Origin: Alphaproteobacteria bacterium
GTDB lineage: Bacteria > Pseudomonadota > Alphaproteobacteria > Micavibrionales > UBA2020
Length of the DNA: 64,000 bases
Assembly: GCA_025934695.1 (NCBI GenBank)
Contig: JAICWS010000002.1
Coordinates: 558,001-622,000, forward strand
Direction of reading: 5' to 3'
In this document: in pieces, positions 40,504-51,362 of the stretch
Position numbering within the stretch: the first letter of the stretch is position 1
How the letters are laid out: each line of letters starts with the position of its first letter
Position numbers and translations under genes: made by a program
Notes under the pieces: generated by a model
The model's database searches: none
What the model was told of the DNA's origin: nothing
Seen by the model: the letters and a program-made list of their open reading frames with translations, nothing else

Positions 40504-43212
40504 ATGCCCGCGACTTTCGATCTCAAGATCGCATCGGCCAGCTGCAACCAGACGGGCGGCGACTGGCCGCGCAACCTCGCCAATATCTGCGCGGCGATCG
40601 ACCGGGCGGCGGAGGACGGCGCCGATATCCTCTGCCTGGAGGAGCTGGGCCTCGCGGGTTATGAACGCGGCGACGACTTCCATTATTCCGATAACGCCAA
40701 AACCCGGGCGCTGCTGCAGATCATCGCGGATTACGCGGCATCGAAAGACGCGAACCTGATCGTGTCGGTCGGCCACCCCTGGTACTTTGCCGACAAGAAA
40801 ATCCCCGCCCAGCCCGAGCGGCGCAAGAACCCGATCTTCAATCGCATCAATAAGCAGTTCAACGTCCAGTCGGTGCTGATGGGCGGCGACGTGATTTCGA
40901 TGTCGGCCAAGGACTGGCTCTTCACCTATGAACGCGGCTATGAAGGCCGCCATTTCGAGGAATGGAGCGATATTCACGCCAACGCCTATAAGAACGCGCA
41001 TGGCAAGGGCCGCGACGGTGCGATTTTCATCGAATTGCCGGCGACTGCTTATCCTGACGGCGCGGAAGTTCCTGCGCGTACCATTCCCTTCGGTTCGCCC
41101 GTGATCCAGGTGAAGGAGCGGGGCGGCAAAGGGCGCGCGATGAACTTGTTCCAACTGATCTGCGAGGCCTATTGGGTGGGCTCGCGCTTCGACGGCTCGG
41201 CGGATAACAGCGATTACAGCCGCGACAATCCGCTGGCCCGCAAGGCGAAGGACTATGACATCACCGTCTGCATCAATCCCAACGCCAGCCCGCCGGTCAA
41301 GAACAAGATCGACAAGCATGACGAGCTGTGCAAGCTCGGCTCCGGCTATTGCGGCGTGTTCGTTCACACCGACGGGTTGGGCAGCAACGGCTCGACCTTC
41401 GCCCAGTTCGGCAGCCGGCTGATGGCGCAGGGCGGAAAACTGGTTTCGCAAGGCAGGCGCGCCGTTTTTACCGACATCGGCTATACCAGCAAGACGGTAA
41501 CGGTGAAACCGCCGAAGAACAGGCGCGGCAAGCCGCACGTCGTGGTGAACAGGGATTTCCGCGACAAGCATCCGAAGGACAGGCAGGACGGCCCGGCGAA
41601 ATGGGAAAAGGGCCCGCGCCGCGAGCTCGAAGAAGAAATGCGTATCGAGCTTCTGTGGCTCTTCGATTATGTGCGCAAGAATAGCATTTCCGGCATCGCG
41701 CAGGCGCTGTCCGGCGGCAAGGATTCCGCCTATAACGCCGCCAAGGTGCGCATGATGGTCGAACTCGCCGTGAACGAGCGCGGTGTCGACGGATTTTTGG
41801 CCGCGATGAGCCATCTGCCTTACAAGGATAAGGTAAAAAAGGCATTCGAGGCCAGCGGGCGCGATATGGCGGTCGAGGTGATCATGGATCACATGCTGAC
41901 CTGCGTCTACATGGGCACCGACAATTCGTCCGAAGAGACCTTCCGCGCCGCGAAGACGTTAGTCGAAGGCGGCAAAACCGCGACAGGCGAAAGCTTCAAG
42001 GGCATTGGCGGAAAATTCCATTACCGCAACGTGCAGCGCCTCGTCGAAGTCTATGCCGAAATCTTCTCGGGCGTGAACCCGGGCGCGGTCGCCGATGCGC
42101 GCGAGGCGGAAATCCGCAACGAGATCGCGAGCATCCTGCGCCTGCGCGGCGACGAAACGACGCCTGAAGAACTGCAGCGCCGCATCAGCGTGCTCAAGTC
42201 GACTTTCGACGAAGTGGCCTACGATGTGATTTCGACTGCGAATCCTGCGCATTCACTGGCCTACGAAAACATCCAGGCGCGCCTTCGCCAGGTGCTGATC
42301 ATGCTGTTCTCGAACGTCGAGAACAAGATCGCCATTTCCAACCCCAACCTCGACGAGGGCCGCAATTCCTACGCCACCTGGGGCGGCGACCTGCATGGCG
42401 GGATGATCTCAGGCAATGCCCACAAGGGCAAGCACCGGCAGACCGAGCATATGGAGCTGCTGTACGCACACGGGCTCGAGGGCATGGCGCCCGTGAAGGC
42501 CTTCCACTGGGCGCTGCAAAACCGCCCCTCCGCCGAATTGCAGCCCAAGAGCAAGGACGGCAAAGTCACGCAGTTCGACGAAGACCAGCTCGGCCGCACT
42601 TTCCTGCAGATGGACGTCATTTCCCATTTCATGCTCAACGACCGCCCCTTGAGCCAGCAGGAGCGCAAGAACAATCCTGTCGAGGTGTTCGAGAAGTGCC
42701 GCAAGCACCCAGCCTTCAAAGGCGACGATATCGAAACGCTGCATGATCGCATCCGCATGTCGTACGACAAATGGGCGCATGCGCAGTTCAAGATTCACGG
42801 CAGCCCCATCGCCTTCACCTACGGCGAAAACGTCGATCATCAGTCCAGTTTGCGCACGCCGAATATTTCCGCCTTCCACCGGCCGGAGTTGGCGCAGCTG
42901 GCGGTGCATTGCCTCGACCTCATGGCGCGGCGCGACAAGGGCAACGTCAAGGCGCTGATGGGCGGCTCGCGCGGCGCGCTGATGTTGCGCGCATTGACCG
43001 ATGATGCTTTCGCCCAAACGCTTTCGTCGAAAATGTGGACGCCGCGGGCGCAGGACGGGCGCAAGATGAAGGTCGGCACGCTTTATGCCTGGCTGAAAAC
43101 GAACGGCGCGGCATCGGTGGATGAAGCGACTCCTGGCACCGCCATCGTCGCAGCCGCCGCTGGCTTCCGTCGTAAAGCGGCCGGTGTTTCGAAGAAGAAG
43201 CGCGCCTCCTAA
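40504..43212 (+). CDS. nadE: Glutamine-dependent NAD+ synthetase, extra-long
   Basis: A 902-residue NAD synthetase. The nitrilase-type glutaminase domain (5-330) has Glu47 (LCLEELGLAGYE), and Cys220 in LICEAYW as nucleophile. The synthetase domain has the ATP-pyrophosphatase loop LSGGKDS (402-408) followed by SNVENKIAISNPNLDEG. Usual lengths are 540-680, so it carries large insertions, mainly around 330-395 and 560-600 and in the C-terminal 150 residues. It amidates nicotinic acid adenine dinucleotide to NAD. AAGGAGAG precedes the ATG, 32 bp after the fusion gene, so it belongs to the same operon. Confidence 0.88.
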   Translation: MPATFDLKIASASCNQTGGDWPRNLANICAAIDRAAEDGADILCLEELGLAGYERGDDFHYSDNAKTRALLQIIADYAASKDANLIVSVGHPWYFADKKIPAQPERRKNPIFNRINKQFNVQSVLMGGDVISMSAKDWLFTYERGYEGRHFEEWSDIHANAYKNAHGKGRDGAIFIELPATAYPDGAEVPARTIPFGSPVIQVKERGGKGRAMNLFQLICEAYWVGSRFDGSADNSDYSRDNPLARKAKDYDITVCINPNASPPVKNKIDKHDELCKLGSGYCGVFVHTDGLGSNGSTFAQFGSRLMAQGGKLVSQGRRAVFTDIGYTSKTVTVKPPKNRRGKPHVVVNRDFRDKHPKDRQDGPAKWEKGPRRELEEEMRIELLWLFDYVRKNSISGIAQALSGGKDSAYNAAKVRMMVELAVNERGVDGFLAAMSHLPYKDKVKKAFEASGRDMAVEVIMDHMLTCVYMGTDNSSEETFRAAKTLVEGGKTATGESFKGIGGKFHYRNVQRLVEVYAEIFSGVNPGAVADAREAEIRNEIASILRLRGDETTPEELQRRISVLKSTFDEVAYDVISTANPAHSLAYENIQARLRQVLIMLFSNVENKIAISNPNLDEGRNSYATWGGDLHGGMISGNAHKGKHRQTEHMELLYAHGLEGMAPVKAFHWALQNRPSAELQPKSKDGKVTQFDEDQLGRTFLQMDVISHFMLNDRPLSQQERKNNPVEVFEKCRKHPAFKGDDIETLHDRIRMSYDKWAHAQFKIHGSPIAFTYGENVDHQSSLRTPNISAFHRPELAQLAVHCLDLMARRDKGNVKALMGGSRGALMLRALTDDAFAQTLSSKMWTPRAQDGRKMKVGTLYAWLKTNGAASVDEATPGTAIVAAAAGFRRKAAGVSKKKRAS

Positions 43213-43364
43213 GACAGTCATTTCAATGGATTAGCCCCATCTTCCTGGCTGCTAACGTTTCATTAACCAATCCCCGGTATAATTTCCATATCTGCGGTTT
43301 ACAAAAAGTTAATTTCTTATCGAAGCAGTTTTTGAGGGCAACGGATCAGGGAAGGCGGCGCTGA

Positions 43365-43850
43365 ATGAAAGTCAGGGACATGTGGGACAAGATCGAGAAA
43401 GCGGGCTTCCCCAGCCAGACAAGCGCCCAGATCAATGCCGGTATCGCGCATATCGCCGCGGGAAAATTCTCGCTCATGGAAAACTTCAAGATGTCCGTGG
43501 TTGGTACCAACGGAAAGGAAATGCAGCAGGTCGCGCTCGGCGCGCAACGGATCATCGCGAATGACTTCAAGGGCGACGCCAGGGCCGCGCTGGCCTTCTT
43601 CAACGAAGTTCAAAAGAGCGGCATCGGCAATCTCGACTTCCAGCAGCTTGTCGTCGGCGGCCAGGCGGACCGCCTCGCCAAGATGAAACAGACCGATCCC
43701 GCAAGCTACCAGCGCGTGCTGGCCGGGAATTATCCGGATGTGGCGACGCTCGGCAAGGCGCTCGGCATGCGCGTCTCCGAAGGCGATCCGGCGCCGGCCA
43801 TGGCCGCCACGGCGCGCGGCCCGCAGCTGACCCCGCCGCAGCTGGGGTAA
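43365..43850 (+). CDS. Unrecognised 161-residue protein
   Basis: I do not recognise this protein. It is cytoplasmic and helical, beginning MKVRDMWDKIEKAGFPSQTS. The middle part has KFSLMENFKMSVVGTNGKEM and LGAQRIIANDFKGDARAALAFF, and the tail is Ala/Pro-rich. It lies 152 bp after nadE and ends at a strong bidirectional terminator, so it may be the last gene of the NAD operon or a separate unit. The 43213-43364 gap is AT-rich and may hold a promoter. Confidence 0.6.
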   Translation: MKVRDMWDKIEKAGFPSQTSAQINAGIAHIAAGKFSLMENFKMSVVGTNGKEMQQVALGAQRIIANDFKGDARAALAFFNEVQKSGIGNLDFQQLVVGGQADRLAKMKQTDPASYQRVLAGNYPDVATLGKALGMRVSEGDPAPAMAATARGPQLTPPQLG

Positions 43851-43868
43851 ATCGTCTTTTCGGGAATC

Positions 43869-43904
43869 AAAAAAGGCGTTCACATCAGGTGAACGCCTTT
43901 TTTT
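43869..43904. terminator. Bidirectional intrinsic terminator
   Basis: GGCGTTCAC (43875-43883) pairs perfectly with GTGAACGCC (43889-43897) around ATCAG. A-tract (43869-43874) and T-tract (43898-43904) flank it, so it ends transcription from both convergent genes. Confidence 0.95.
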
Positions 43905-43922
43905 GATGTTGCTTTCCCAGTC

Positions 43923-44486
43923 TCAGGGCGTCATGCCGGCCTTGGGTGCCGTAACAGGTGCCGGCGCTGCTGCAGCGGGTTTTGCTTCGCTGGCGGAACT
44001 GTTGAATACGCGCTTCAGATAAGCGCTGAGCTTGGATGATTTCGCGGTTTCCTCCGGATGCGCCTGAACCAGGTTCTTCACTTCGGCATCGGCTTTTTTG
44101 CTGAAGGCGTTCCAGGCGTTTTTCAGCTTGTCCATATTTCCGGCGGTCTTGTAAGCGGATACGCCGCTGGCGCCGGCGACAACAGCGCCGATGATTGCAA
44201 GGGGAATGGCGAAGCCAGTAGTTCCGGCCAGCAGGGCGATCAGACTTGTCGCCGTCGAAATGCCAAGATAGGTGGCCGCAAGACCCAAGAGGCCCGTCGC
44301 GCCCGCGCCCGCGGTTTTCAGCGCTTCGTTGCGGTATGCTGTCTTGAATTTCGCCTCGCTCTCGTCGCGGGCGGTAATCAGCCCGTCGGTGCGTGCCGTA
44401 ATGTCCTCCGCGCCCAGCGCCTGTTCCAGCTTTCCGTTCGCTTCTTTCGTAAGCGGATCCAAAATCTTTTGATTAAAACCGGCCAT
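43923..44486 (-). CDS. Unknown membrane protein with two helices
   Basis: A 187-residue protein starting at 44486, where AGAGGTG lies eight bases upstream (an in-frame ATG further up is less good). The N-terminal 65 residues are soluble (LDPLTKEANGKLEQALGAED). Two adjacent hydrophobic segments follow (GATGLLGLAATYLGIST and LLAGTTGFAIPLAIIGAVVA), forming a hairpin in the membrane. A charged helix and an Ala/Pro-rich tail end it. No family recognised. Transcription starts from the promoter at 44601-44629. Confidence 0.6.
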   Translation of the reverse strand: MAGFNQKILDPLTKEANGKLEQALGAEDITARTDGLITARDESEAKFKTAYRNEALKTAGAGATGLLGLAATYLGISTATSLIALLAGTTGFAIPLAIIGAVVAGASGVSAYKTAGNMDKLKNAWNAFSKKADAEVKNLVQAHPEETAKSSKLSAYLKRVFNSSASEAKPAAAAPAPVTAPKAGMTP

Positions 44487-44600
44487 GTCCAACACCTCTG
44501 AAAATTTTAAACCGCGTATGTTTTGCGCCCCGGCGGAAAAGGCCATGTTGATGTGATAAGAACCCCAACCCCGGCAGTCGTATAAATCCCTTAGCTTAAG

Positions 44601-44629
44601 ATATTACGCCTCTTTAAATATTATGTCAA
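44601..44629 (-). promoter_or_regulatory. Promoter with TTGACATAAT box (minus strand)
   Basis: On the minus strand TTGACA (44629-44624) and TAATAT (44606-44601) are 17 bp apart, and the -35 continues as TAAT. It would transcribe the membrane-protein gene beginning at 44486 with a leader of about 108 nt. Confidence 0.65.
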
Positions 44630-44714
44630 ATGAAAGCGGTTCGCAACCCAGCTTATTTGAATTTTTCTATAATAAACAGTGGCTTAGGCAGCTGACTGCC
44701 GCCGCGTCAGGAAT

Positions 44715-45530
44715 TCACGGCTTCTTCTGGCTGAACAGCCATTCCCACATCTCGTGCGGATACAGCACCGGATTGGGGCAATCGTGGCCGAGGTCCGGCA
44801 GCTTCGTATAGCGGATGTTTGCGCCATGGGCGCGCAGAGCGTCGACAAGGGGCTGCACCTTCGACGCCGGCATATAAGGATCGTTCCCGCTGTTGGCGAT
44901 CCACAGCGGCACGCGCGTCATTTTCGCGGCATCAGCCGGACTCCAGTTGCCGCTGAGCGCCGTGGCGCCCGCAAAGAGTTCGGAATAACGCGCCGCCGCC
45001 GCGAAAGCGCCGAGACCTCCTTCGGAACAGCCGACGACATAGATCCGCTTTGGATCGACCGGATTTTTCTCCATCAGTTGGTGGAGAATCGCGATGGCGT
45101 CGGGCAATGACTGCTTGTTAATCCAGGGCGCATAGCCGGGATCGCCTTCCGGCACCGCCCAGCCGCGGCTGACGGGGGCCATCGGCGCGAAGATAAAGGC
45201 AGGGAATTCGCGGCGCAGCTCGGGCGACGACAGGAATTCGGCGGCCCAGGCATGTCCCGGCCGGCCATGGAGGACCATGACCAGCGGATACTTGCGGTCT
45301 GGCGCAGGATCTTCAGGCGCGCGCCAATAATAGGTGAGAATGTGCTTTCTGCCGGCGTGCGTTGCTTCAAAGGTTTCACGGCGAAATTGCGCAGTGTTGC
45401 TGTCCAGCGGCAGAGCGTCGCGCGGCTCTTCGTAATATACGCCGTCCTTCTCGACGACGCCGGCGTTATCGGGATCCCAGCGAAAAGCCAACACCGCGCC
45501 GATCAGCTCGAGGCCGATGACCGACAACAA
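44715..45530 (-). CDS. Membrane-anchored alpha/beta hydrolase (esterase/peptidase type)
   Basis: About 271 residues. Triad candidates are the Ser in VVGCSEGGLGAF, Asp in ANSGNDPYMP and His in DLGHDCPNP; LVMVLHGRPGHAW supplies the oxyanion loop. This is the pattern of feruloyl-esterase/prolyl-oligopeptidase-like hydrolases. An N-terminal hydrophobic stretch (LLLSVIGLELIGAVLAF) anchors or exports it. The start is uncertain: TTG codons at 45530 or 45533 are the only options after the dnaJ stop, and no ribosome site is clear. It follows dnaJ by about 43 bp and may be read through from it. Confidence 0.75.
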   Translation of the reverse strand: MLSVIGLELIGAVLAFRWDPDNAGVVEKDGVYYEEPRDALPLDSNTAQFRRETFEATHAGRKHILTYYWRAPEDPAPDRKYPLVMVLHGRPGHAWAAEFLSSPELRREFPAFIFAPMAPVSRGWAVPEGDPGYAPWINKQSLPDAIAILHQLMEKNPVDPKRIYVVGCSEGGLGAFAAAARYSELFAGATALSGNWSPADAAKMTRVPLWIANSGNDPYMPASKVQPLVDALRAHGANIRYTKLPDLGHDCPNPVLYPHEMWEWLFSQKKP

Positions 45531-45573
45531 AAGGACGATGCGTTTGCGCGATATGGACAGGGCGGGTACCCGG

Positions 45574-46755
45574 TTAATCCTTCAGGTCTTCCCACAATTC
45601 CTTCACCTTTGCGAAGAAGCTGGAGGACTGCGGGTTGTTCTTGTCGTCGGGCGTGTCGCTCGCGAATTGCTGGAGAAGCTCTTTCTGCTTCTTGCTGAGG
45701 TTCACGGGCGTTTCGACCGCGACCTCCACGAACATGTCGCCGCGGTTGGGCGAGCGCAGGATCGTCATGCCCTTGCCCTTGAGGCGGAACTGCTGGCCCG
45801 TCTGGGTGCCGGGAGGAATGGTGACTTTCATGCGCTTGCCGTCGATGGTCGGCACTTCGACCGCGCCGCCGAGCGCGACCGTCGTCATCGGCACTGGCAC
45901 GCGGCAGAACAGGTTCGAAGCCTCGCGCTGGAAGAAACGGTGCGGCTTGATGGACAGGAATACGTACAGATCGCCCGCGGGGCCGCCGCGCGTTCCGGCC
46001 TCGCCTTCACCGGCCAGGCGGATGCGCGTGCCGTCCTCGATGCCGGCGGGAATGGCGACCGACAATGTTTTTTCGCGACGGTTGCGGCCCGATCCGCCGC
46101 AGACGTGGCAGGGCGTCTTGACCGTCTGGCCGACGCCGCCGCAGGTGGGGCAGGTACGCTCAACCGTGAAAAAGCCCTGTTGCGCGCGGATGCGCCCGAC
46201 GCCGCGGCAGGTTTCGCAAACTTCAGCCTTGGTGCCTTTTTCGGCGCCCGAGCCGTGGCAGGCCACGCAGGAAGCCCAGCTCGCGACCTTGACGGGCACT
46301 TCCTTGCCCTGGAAGGCGTCTTCGAGCGAAATCTCCATCTCGTGGCTGATGTCCGCGCCGCGCCGCGAGGTGGCTTCGCCGCCCCGCCGCTGCTGTTGGC
46401 CCATGAAATCGCCGAACATCTCTTCGAAGATATCGGAAAAGCCGGCGCCGCCGAAACCGCCAAAGCCGCCGCTCATGCCGCCCATTCCGCCGGGGCCTGC
46501 ACCCGCGCTCGCGCCGCGTCCCATGCTGGGATCGAAGGCGCCGTGGCCGAAACGGTCGTAAGCCGCGCGCTTCTGATCGTCCTTCAGGACTTCATAAGCT
46601 TCGGCGGCTTCCTTGAACTTCTGCTCGGCTTCCTTGTTGTTCGGATTTTTGTCGGGGTGATATTGCATGGCAAGCTTGCGGTAGGCCTTTTTCAAGTCCT
46701 CCGCCGTGGCCTTCTTGTCCACGCCCAATATCTGGTAAAAATCTTTCTTGGCCAT
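45574..46755 (-). CDS. dnaJ: Chaperone protein DnaJ
   Basis: A 393-residue type I Hsp40. The J domain (1-70) has the HPD motif in [10 protein letters not shown] Gly/Phe-rich region follows (78-125). Four zinc repeats, [24 protein letters not shown] and CHVCGGSG, form the cysteine-rich domain. The two C-terminal substrate-binding domains are complete. It stimulates DnaK ATPase and delivers unfolded clients. It lies 80 bp downstream of dnaK on the same strand. Confidence 0.98.
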   Translation of the reverse strand: MAKKDFYQILGVDKKATAEDLKKAYRKLAMQYHPDKNPNNKEAEQKFKEAAEAYEVLKDDQKRAAYDRFGHGAFDPSMGRGASAGAGPGGMGGMSGGFGGFGGAGFSDIFEEMFGDFMGQQQRRGGEATSRRGADISHEMEISLEDAFQGKEVPVKVASWASCVACHGSGAEKGTKAEVCETCRGVGRIRAQQGFFTVERTCPTCGGVGQTVKTPCHVCGGSGRNRREKTLSVAIPAGIEDGTRIRLAGEGEAGTRGGPAGDLYVFLSIKPHRFFQREASNLFCRVPVPMTTVALGGAVEVPTIDGKRMKVTIPPGTQTGQQFRLKGKGMTILRSPNRGDMFVEVAVETPVNLSKKQKELLQQFASDTPDDKNNPQSSSFFAKVKELWEDLKD

Positions 46756-46795
46756 ATCTTCCCGATCCCCTGATCCGCCTCAATAGCGGATATAC

Positions 46796-46823
46796 GGACG
46801 CCGCCTTCAGGTGAAGGCGACGC
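46796..46823 (-). other. Intercistronic hairpin between dnaK and dnaJ
   Basis: In the transcript GGCGTCGCCTTCA pairs with TGAAGGCGGCGTCC with only a two-base loop. There is no T-tract. Such hairpins between dnaK and dnaJ can lower downstream expression or stabilise the dnaK message; that is inference. Confidence 0.5.
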
Positions 46824-46835
46824 CCGCGGTATCTT

Positions 46836-48815
<1,980 letters not shown>

Positions 48816-49059
48816 TTTATTCTTTCCTTTCTCTGCGGCGAATTTTTTAAGGGAAAGCCTTTTTATAGTTAAGCACTTTCCCTAATTCCCTTTTACTCCA
48901 AAGCTAACGGGGGCGTTTGGTGCCAAGAAATTACTACCCTTTCGCCTCGAAGTGAAGGACTTTCGTATCGAGGTTTATACGGTCTAATCAGGTCTTTGGA
49001 TGATAAAAAGACGCTTTAGAAAGCGTCCAGTCAACAAGGTAGCTCGGGCCAGTTGGAAA

Positions 49060-49659
49060 TCAAAATACCGGCCCGATCGACGGTGGCGGGGCGGGCGGCT
49101 TTTTCACCTTTTGCGCGGCGCGCTCCAGCAGGCAGAAGTAAGCGAACTGGGTCGTTTCATACAGGTCCTGCACCGGCTTGTTGTGGAGGTTCGGCAGGTA
49201 AATCGCGTCATTCAGCGCACCGCGGTGCAACGTCCCTTTGAGCGCGGCGGGAGTGACATCCAGCGTGCCGGCCTTCACCTCGTCCATCGCCTGTTCCATT
49301 TTGATGACCGAAACGATCGTGATCACCGCCGCCAGATCTTCAGGCAGCGGTGCGCCCGGCAGCTTCGCGGCATTGATGAGAGTGGTGATCAGCCTCTCGA
49401 CATTCTCGCCGTAGGAGGGGTCGCCGTACATCGTATGGCAGGGCAGCGGGTCGAGGCTGATCAGCGAGACGACCATCAGCGTGTCCTTCAAATAGTCCGG
49501 CTTGTCGATCAGGCGGTCGATCAGCTCCACCGCGCGCTCGCGCCCCGCCTTGATGTCCGGCGGCATACCCCCCGTCTCCGGATGCCGCTGGTAAAAATCG
49601 TCATGCTCCCAGAAGGCGAGCTGGGCGAGCGGGTATTTGTCGAGAAGGTCTATGCTCAT
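49060..49659 (-). CDS. Unknown protein, possible relative of the 53124 gene
   Basis: A 199-residue soluble protein. I start at 49659 (MSIDLLDKYPLAQL) because the promoter lies directly against this ATG. It is helical, with ERAVELIDRLIDKPDYLKDT and LPEDLAAVITIVSVIKMEQA, and ends in a Pro-rich tail (KKPPAPPPSIGPVF). The order of elements parallels that of the protein at 53124-53714: KYPL start, R-x-x-ELID, a helix ending xxQM or MEQA, Lys-x-x-x-Leu-Asp, and a Pro-rich end. The two genes bracket the EF-hand pair. Function unknown. Confidence 0.6.
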   Translation of the reverse strand: MSIDLLDKYPLAQLAFWEHDDFYQRHPETGGMPPDIKAGRERAVELIDRLIDKPDYLKDTLMVVSLISLDPLPCHTMYGDPSYGENVERLITTLINAAKLPGAPLPEDLAAVITIVSVIKMEQAMDEVKAGTLDVTPAALKGTLHRGALNDAIYLPNLHNKPVQDLYETTQFAYFCLLERAAQKVKKPPAPPPSIGPVF

Positions 49660-49667
49660 AATGCGGC

Positions 49668-49696
49668 AGATTACGCAGTTATTTGTCATATGTCAA
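49668..49696 (-). promoter_or_regulatory. Promoter giving a near-leaderless transcript
   Basis: On the minus strand TTGACA (49696-49691) and TAATCT (49673-49668) have a 17-bp spacer. Only eight bases separate the -10 from the ATG at 49659, so transcription should start at or within about two bases of the start codon. No ribosome site could fit. Confidence 0.6.
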
Positions 49697-49760
49697 TGGG
49701 ACGTTAACACTTTATTTGTTCCTAGATTGATATGATGCACGGCGTTGGGGAGGGCATTTC

Positions 49761-51347
49761 ATGAAGCAGTTTTTTTGGGCAATTTTCGCCATCGTCATAG
49801 TGACTTATGCGCCTTGGGCCTGCGCGGACGAAAAGCCACAGCCTTATCCAGATATAGAATCGATACCAGCGCCGCTTCTCGAACAGATGCGCTATGGCGT
49901 CGTGTATGAGGAACAATATGTTGCGAATGTACTGCAACAAATCAGGCAAGCCGCACGTGATCACAAGTCACTCACCCAGCAGGATGTCGACGATGCAAAG
50001 CAACGAGCCGTGGATGCGCGTCGGCGCCAGCAGTTTCAGCAGGTCGTCCGTTATGACCTGAATCGCGACGGTCAGGTGACGTCCGAGGAGGTGCGCCGCG
50101 TATACCTGCAGGAGCGCGAAGAGCGGGGCGAGAACGCGCAAGGTTGCGAGGACGAGGCCAATCGCTTCATCAAGACCTACGACGTTGATGGTGACGGCAT
50201 CATATCGCTGGCAGAAATGTCGGCGTTGCCCGCGAACCAGCGAGAAAATTACCAGCAAAACGGGAACATCGAGGCGTTGCTGGAGCTTGATCCAAATCAC
50301 GATGGCAAGCTTACGGTCGAGGAACTCGAAATCCTTGCGCGCAATGCCTTCGCGACGATTGATACGGACGGAAACGGCGTGGCGTCGCCTGACGAGCTTC
50401 AGGCACTGAGTGCGCGCCGCCAAAATGGCGACGGCATGGGCGGCTACGACAGTTTTCACCGCCATCTCGAGTCGATGAGGACAGCTTGTAGCGCCCCAAC
50501 GGCGGCAGCGGGTGAAACGGTGGTACTGCTGGACATTTCGCACGGCGATACGGTGGCTGATCACACGGTGGCGGGCCAAGACACCGTGACAACTTCGGCG
50601 CGCATCCGTATCGCCGATGGCGCCGGTCAGCTGTACATCATTGCCGTCGCGGCTACGCCGGTGATCTGGCAGGTTCAGGGCAACGCGTCGCGAGTTTCTC
50701 ACTTGATACTGATTGGGCCGTTGTCCAGAACCGGCAAGACCATGGCGGGTGCGACCGGTGTGGATCCAGGAAAAGTATCGTTCGTTCATGGCCGCGGCTG
50801 CATGCCCCTCAATTCATACGAGGCCTCTTCCACGGAGTGGTTGCAGGCGAAGGCTGATGCCAAATCCCTGACAGGCAAGGAGGCGCAGCAGTCGATAAGC
50901 GCCGATACGGGCAGCATCTTCAACGTGTCATCCGGCTCTGCGGCGCTGGAAGCGGCTAATCGAGAAACCAAGGCACCCGAAGGTTATGACACCGAGACGT
51001 GGAATCGCCTTCTGGTCTCGGAGCCGGGGGGAATCGCCACTTTCGGTGACACAAAGATCGTTTCCGACGCATCTGCCGAAGCGTATCAGGTGCTGCCGCG
51101 GGAAGCAGGGCTTGCCAATCTCATCGCCCAAGGCAAGCTCAAGCGCGAACAAGCACCGTCCGGCGAGAGGTTTTGGATTGTCAAGGATATCCTGCGTTAT
51201 CCGGGCGATCTTTCCGGCGCGCACACTGTCCGATTCGTGCTGGCTAAGGGCGTCAAACTTCCCGCGGGGGAGTTGAATCATTCTTGCGTCATCTCGGGCG
51301 AAACCGGCGAATATCTGGCGGGCAACCCCGCCGACTGTGCTCATTAA
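49761..51347 (+). CDS. Secreted EF-hand protein with unknown C-terminal domain (copy 1)
   Basis: A 528-residue exported protein (signal 1-22, ending WACADE). Residues 35-230 carry four EF-hand loops: DLNRDGQVTSEE (99-110), DVDGDGIISLAE (141-152), DPNHDGKLTVEE (177-188) and DTDGNGVASPDE (201-212). All have calcium ligands at positions 1, 3, 5 and 12. The remaining 300 residues form an unrecognised domain, with LYIIAVAATPVIWQVQG and VSHLILIGPLS, and end HTVRFVLAKGVKLPAGE. The neighbouring gene is a paralogue along its whole length. It should bind calcium in the periplasm or outside the cell; its function is unknown. Confidence 0.8.
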   Translation: MKQFFWAIFAIVIVTYAPWACADEKPQPYPDIESIPAPLLEQMRYGVVYEEQYVANVLQQIRQAARDHKSLTQQDVDDAKQRAVDARRRQQFQQVVRYDLNRDGQVTSEEVRRVYLQEREERGENAQGCEDEANRFIKTYDVDGDGIISLAEMSALPANQRENYQQNGNIEALLELDPNHDGKLTVEELEILARNAFATIDTDGNGVASPDELQALSARRQNGDGMGGYDSFHRHLESMRTACSAPTAAAGETVVLLDISHGDTVADHTVAGQDTVTTSARIRIADGAGQLYIIAVAATPVIWQVQGNASRVSHLILIGPLSRTGKTMAGATGVDPGKVSFVHGRGCMPLNSYEASSTEWLQAKADAKSLTGKEAQQSISADTGSIFNVSSGSAALEAANRETKAPEGYDTETWNRLLVSEPGGIATFGDTKIVSDASAEAYQVLPREAGLANLIAQGKLKREQAPSGERFWIVKDILRYPGDLSGAHTVRFVLAKGVKLPAGELNHSCVISGETGEYLAGNPADCAH

Positions 51348-51362
51348 GAAGGACCTCCGGCC

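Noticed and set aside
102-43212. TIR protein and NAD operon as one defence/counter-defence system
   Set aside because: 36 kb and many unrelated genes separate them. The idea rests only on shared NAD chemistry.
48816-49059. CIRCE element or RpoH promoter ahead of dnaK
   Set aside because: GTGCTTAA resembles half a CIRCE site but the other half is missing, and CTTGGC has no matching -10 at the right distance.
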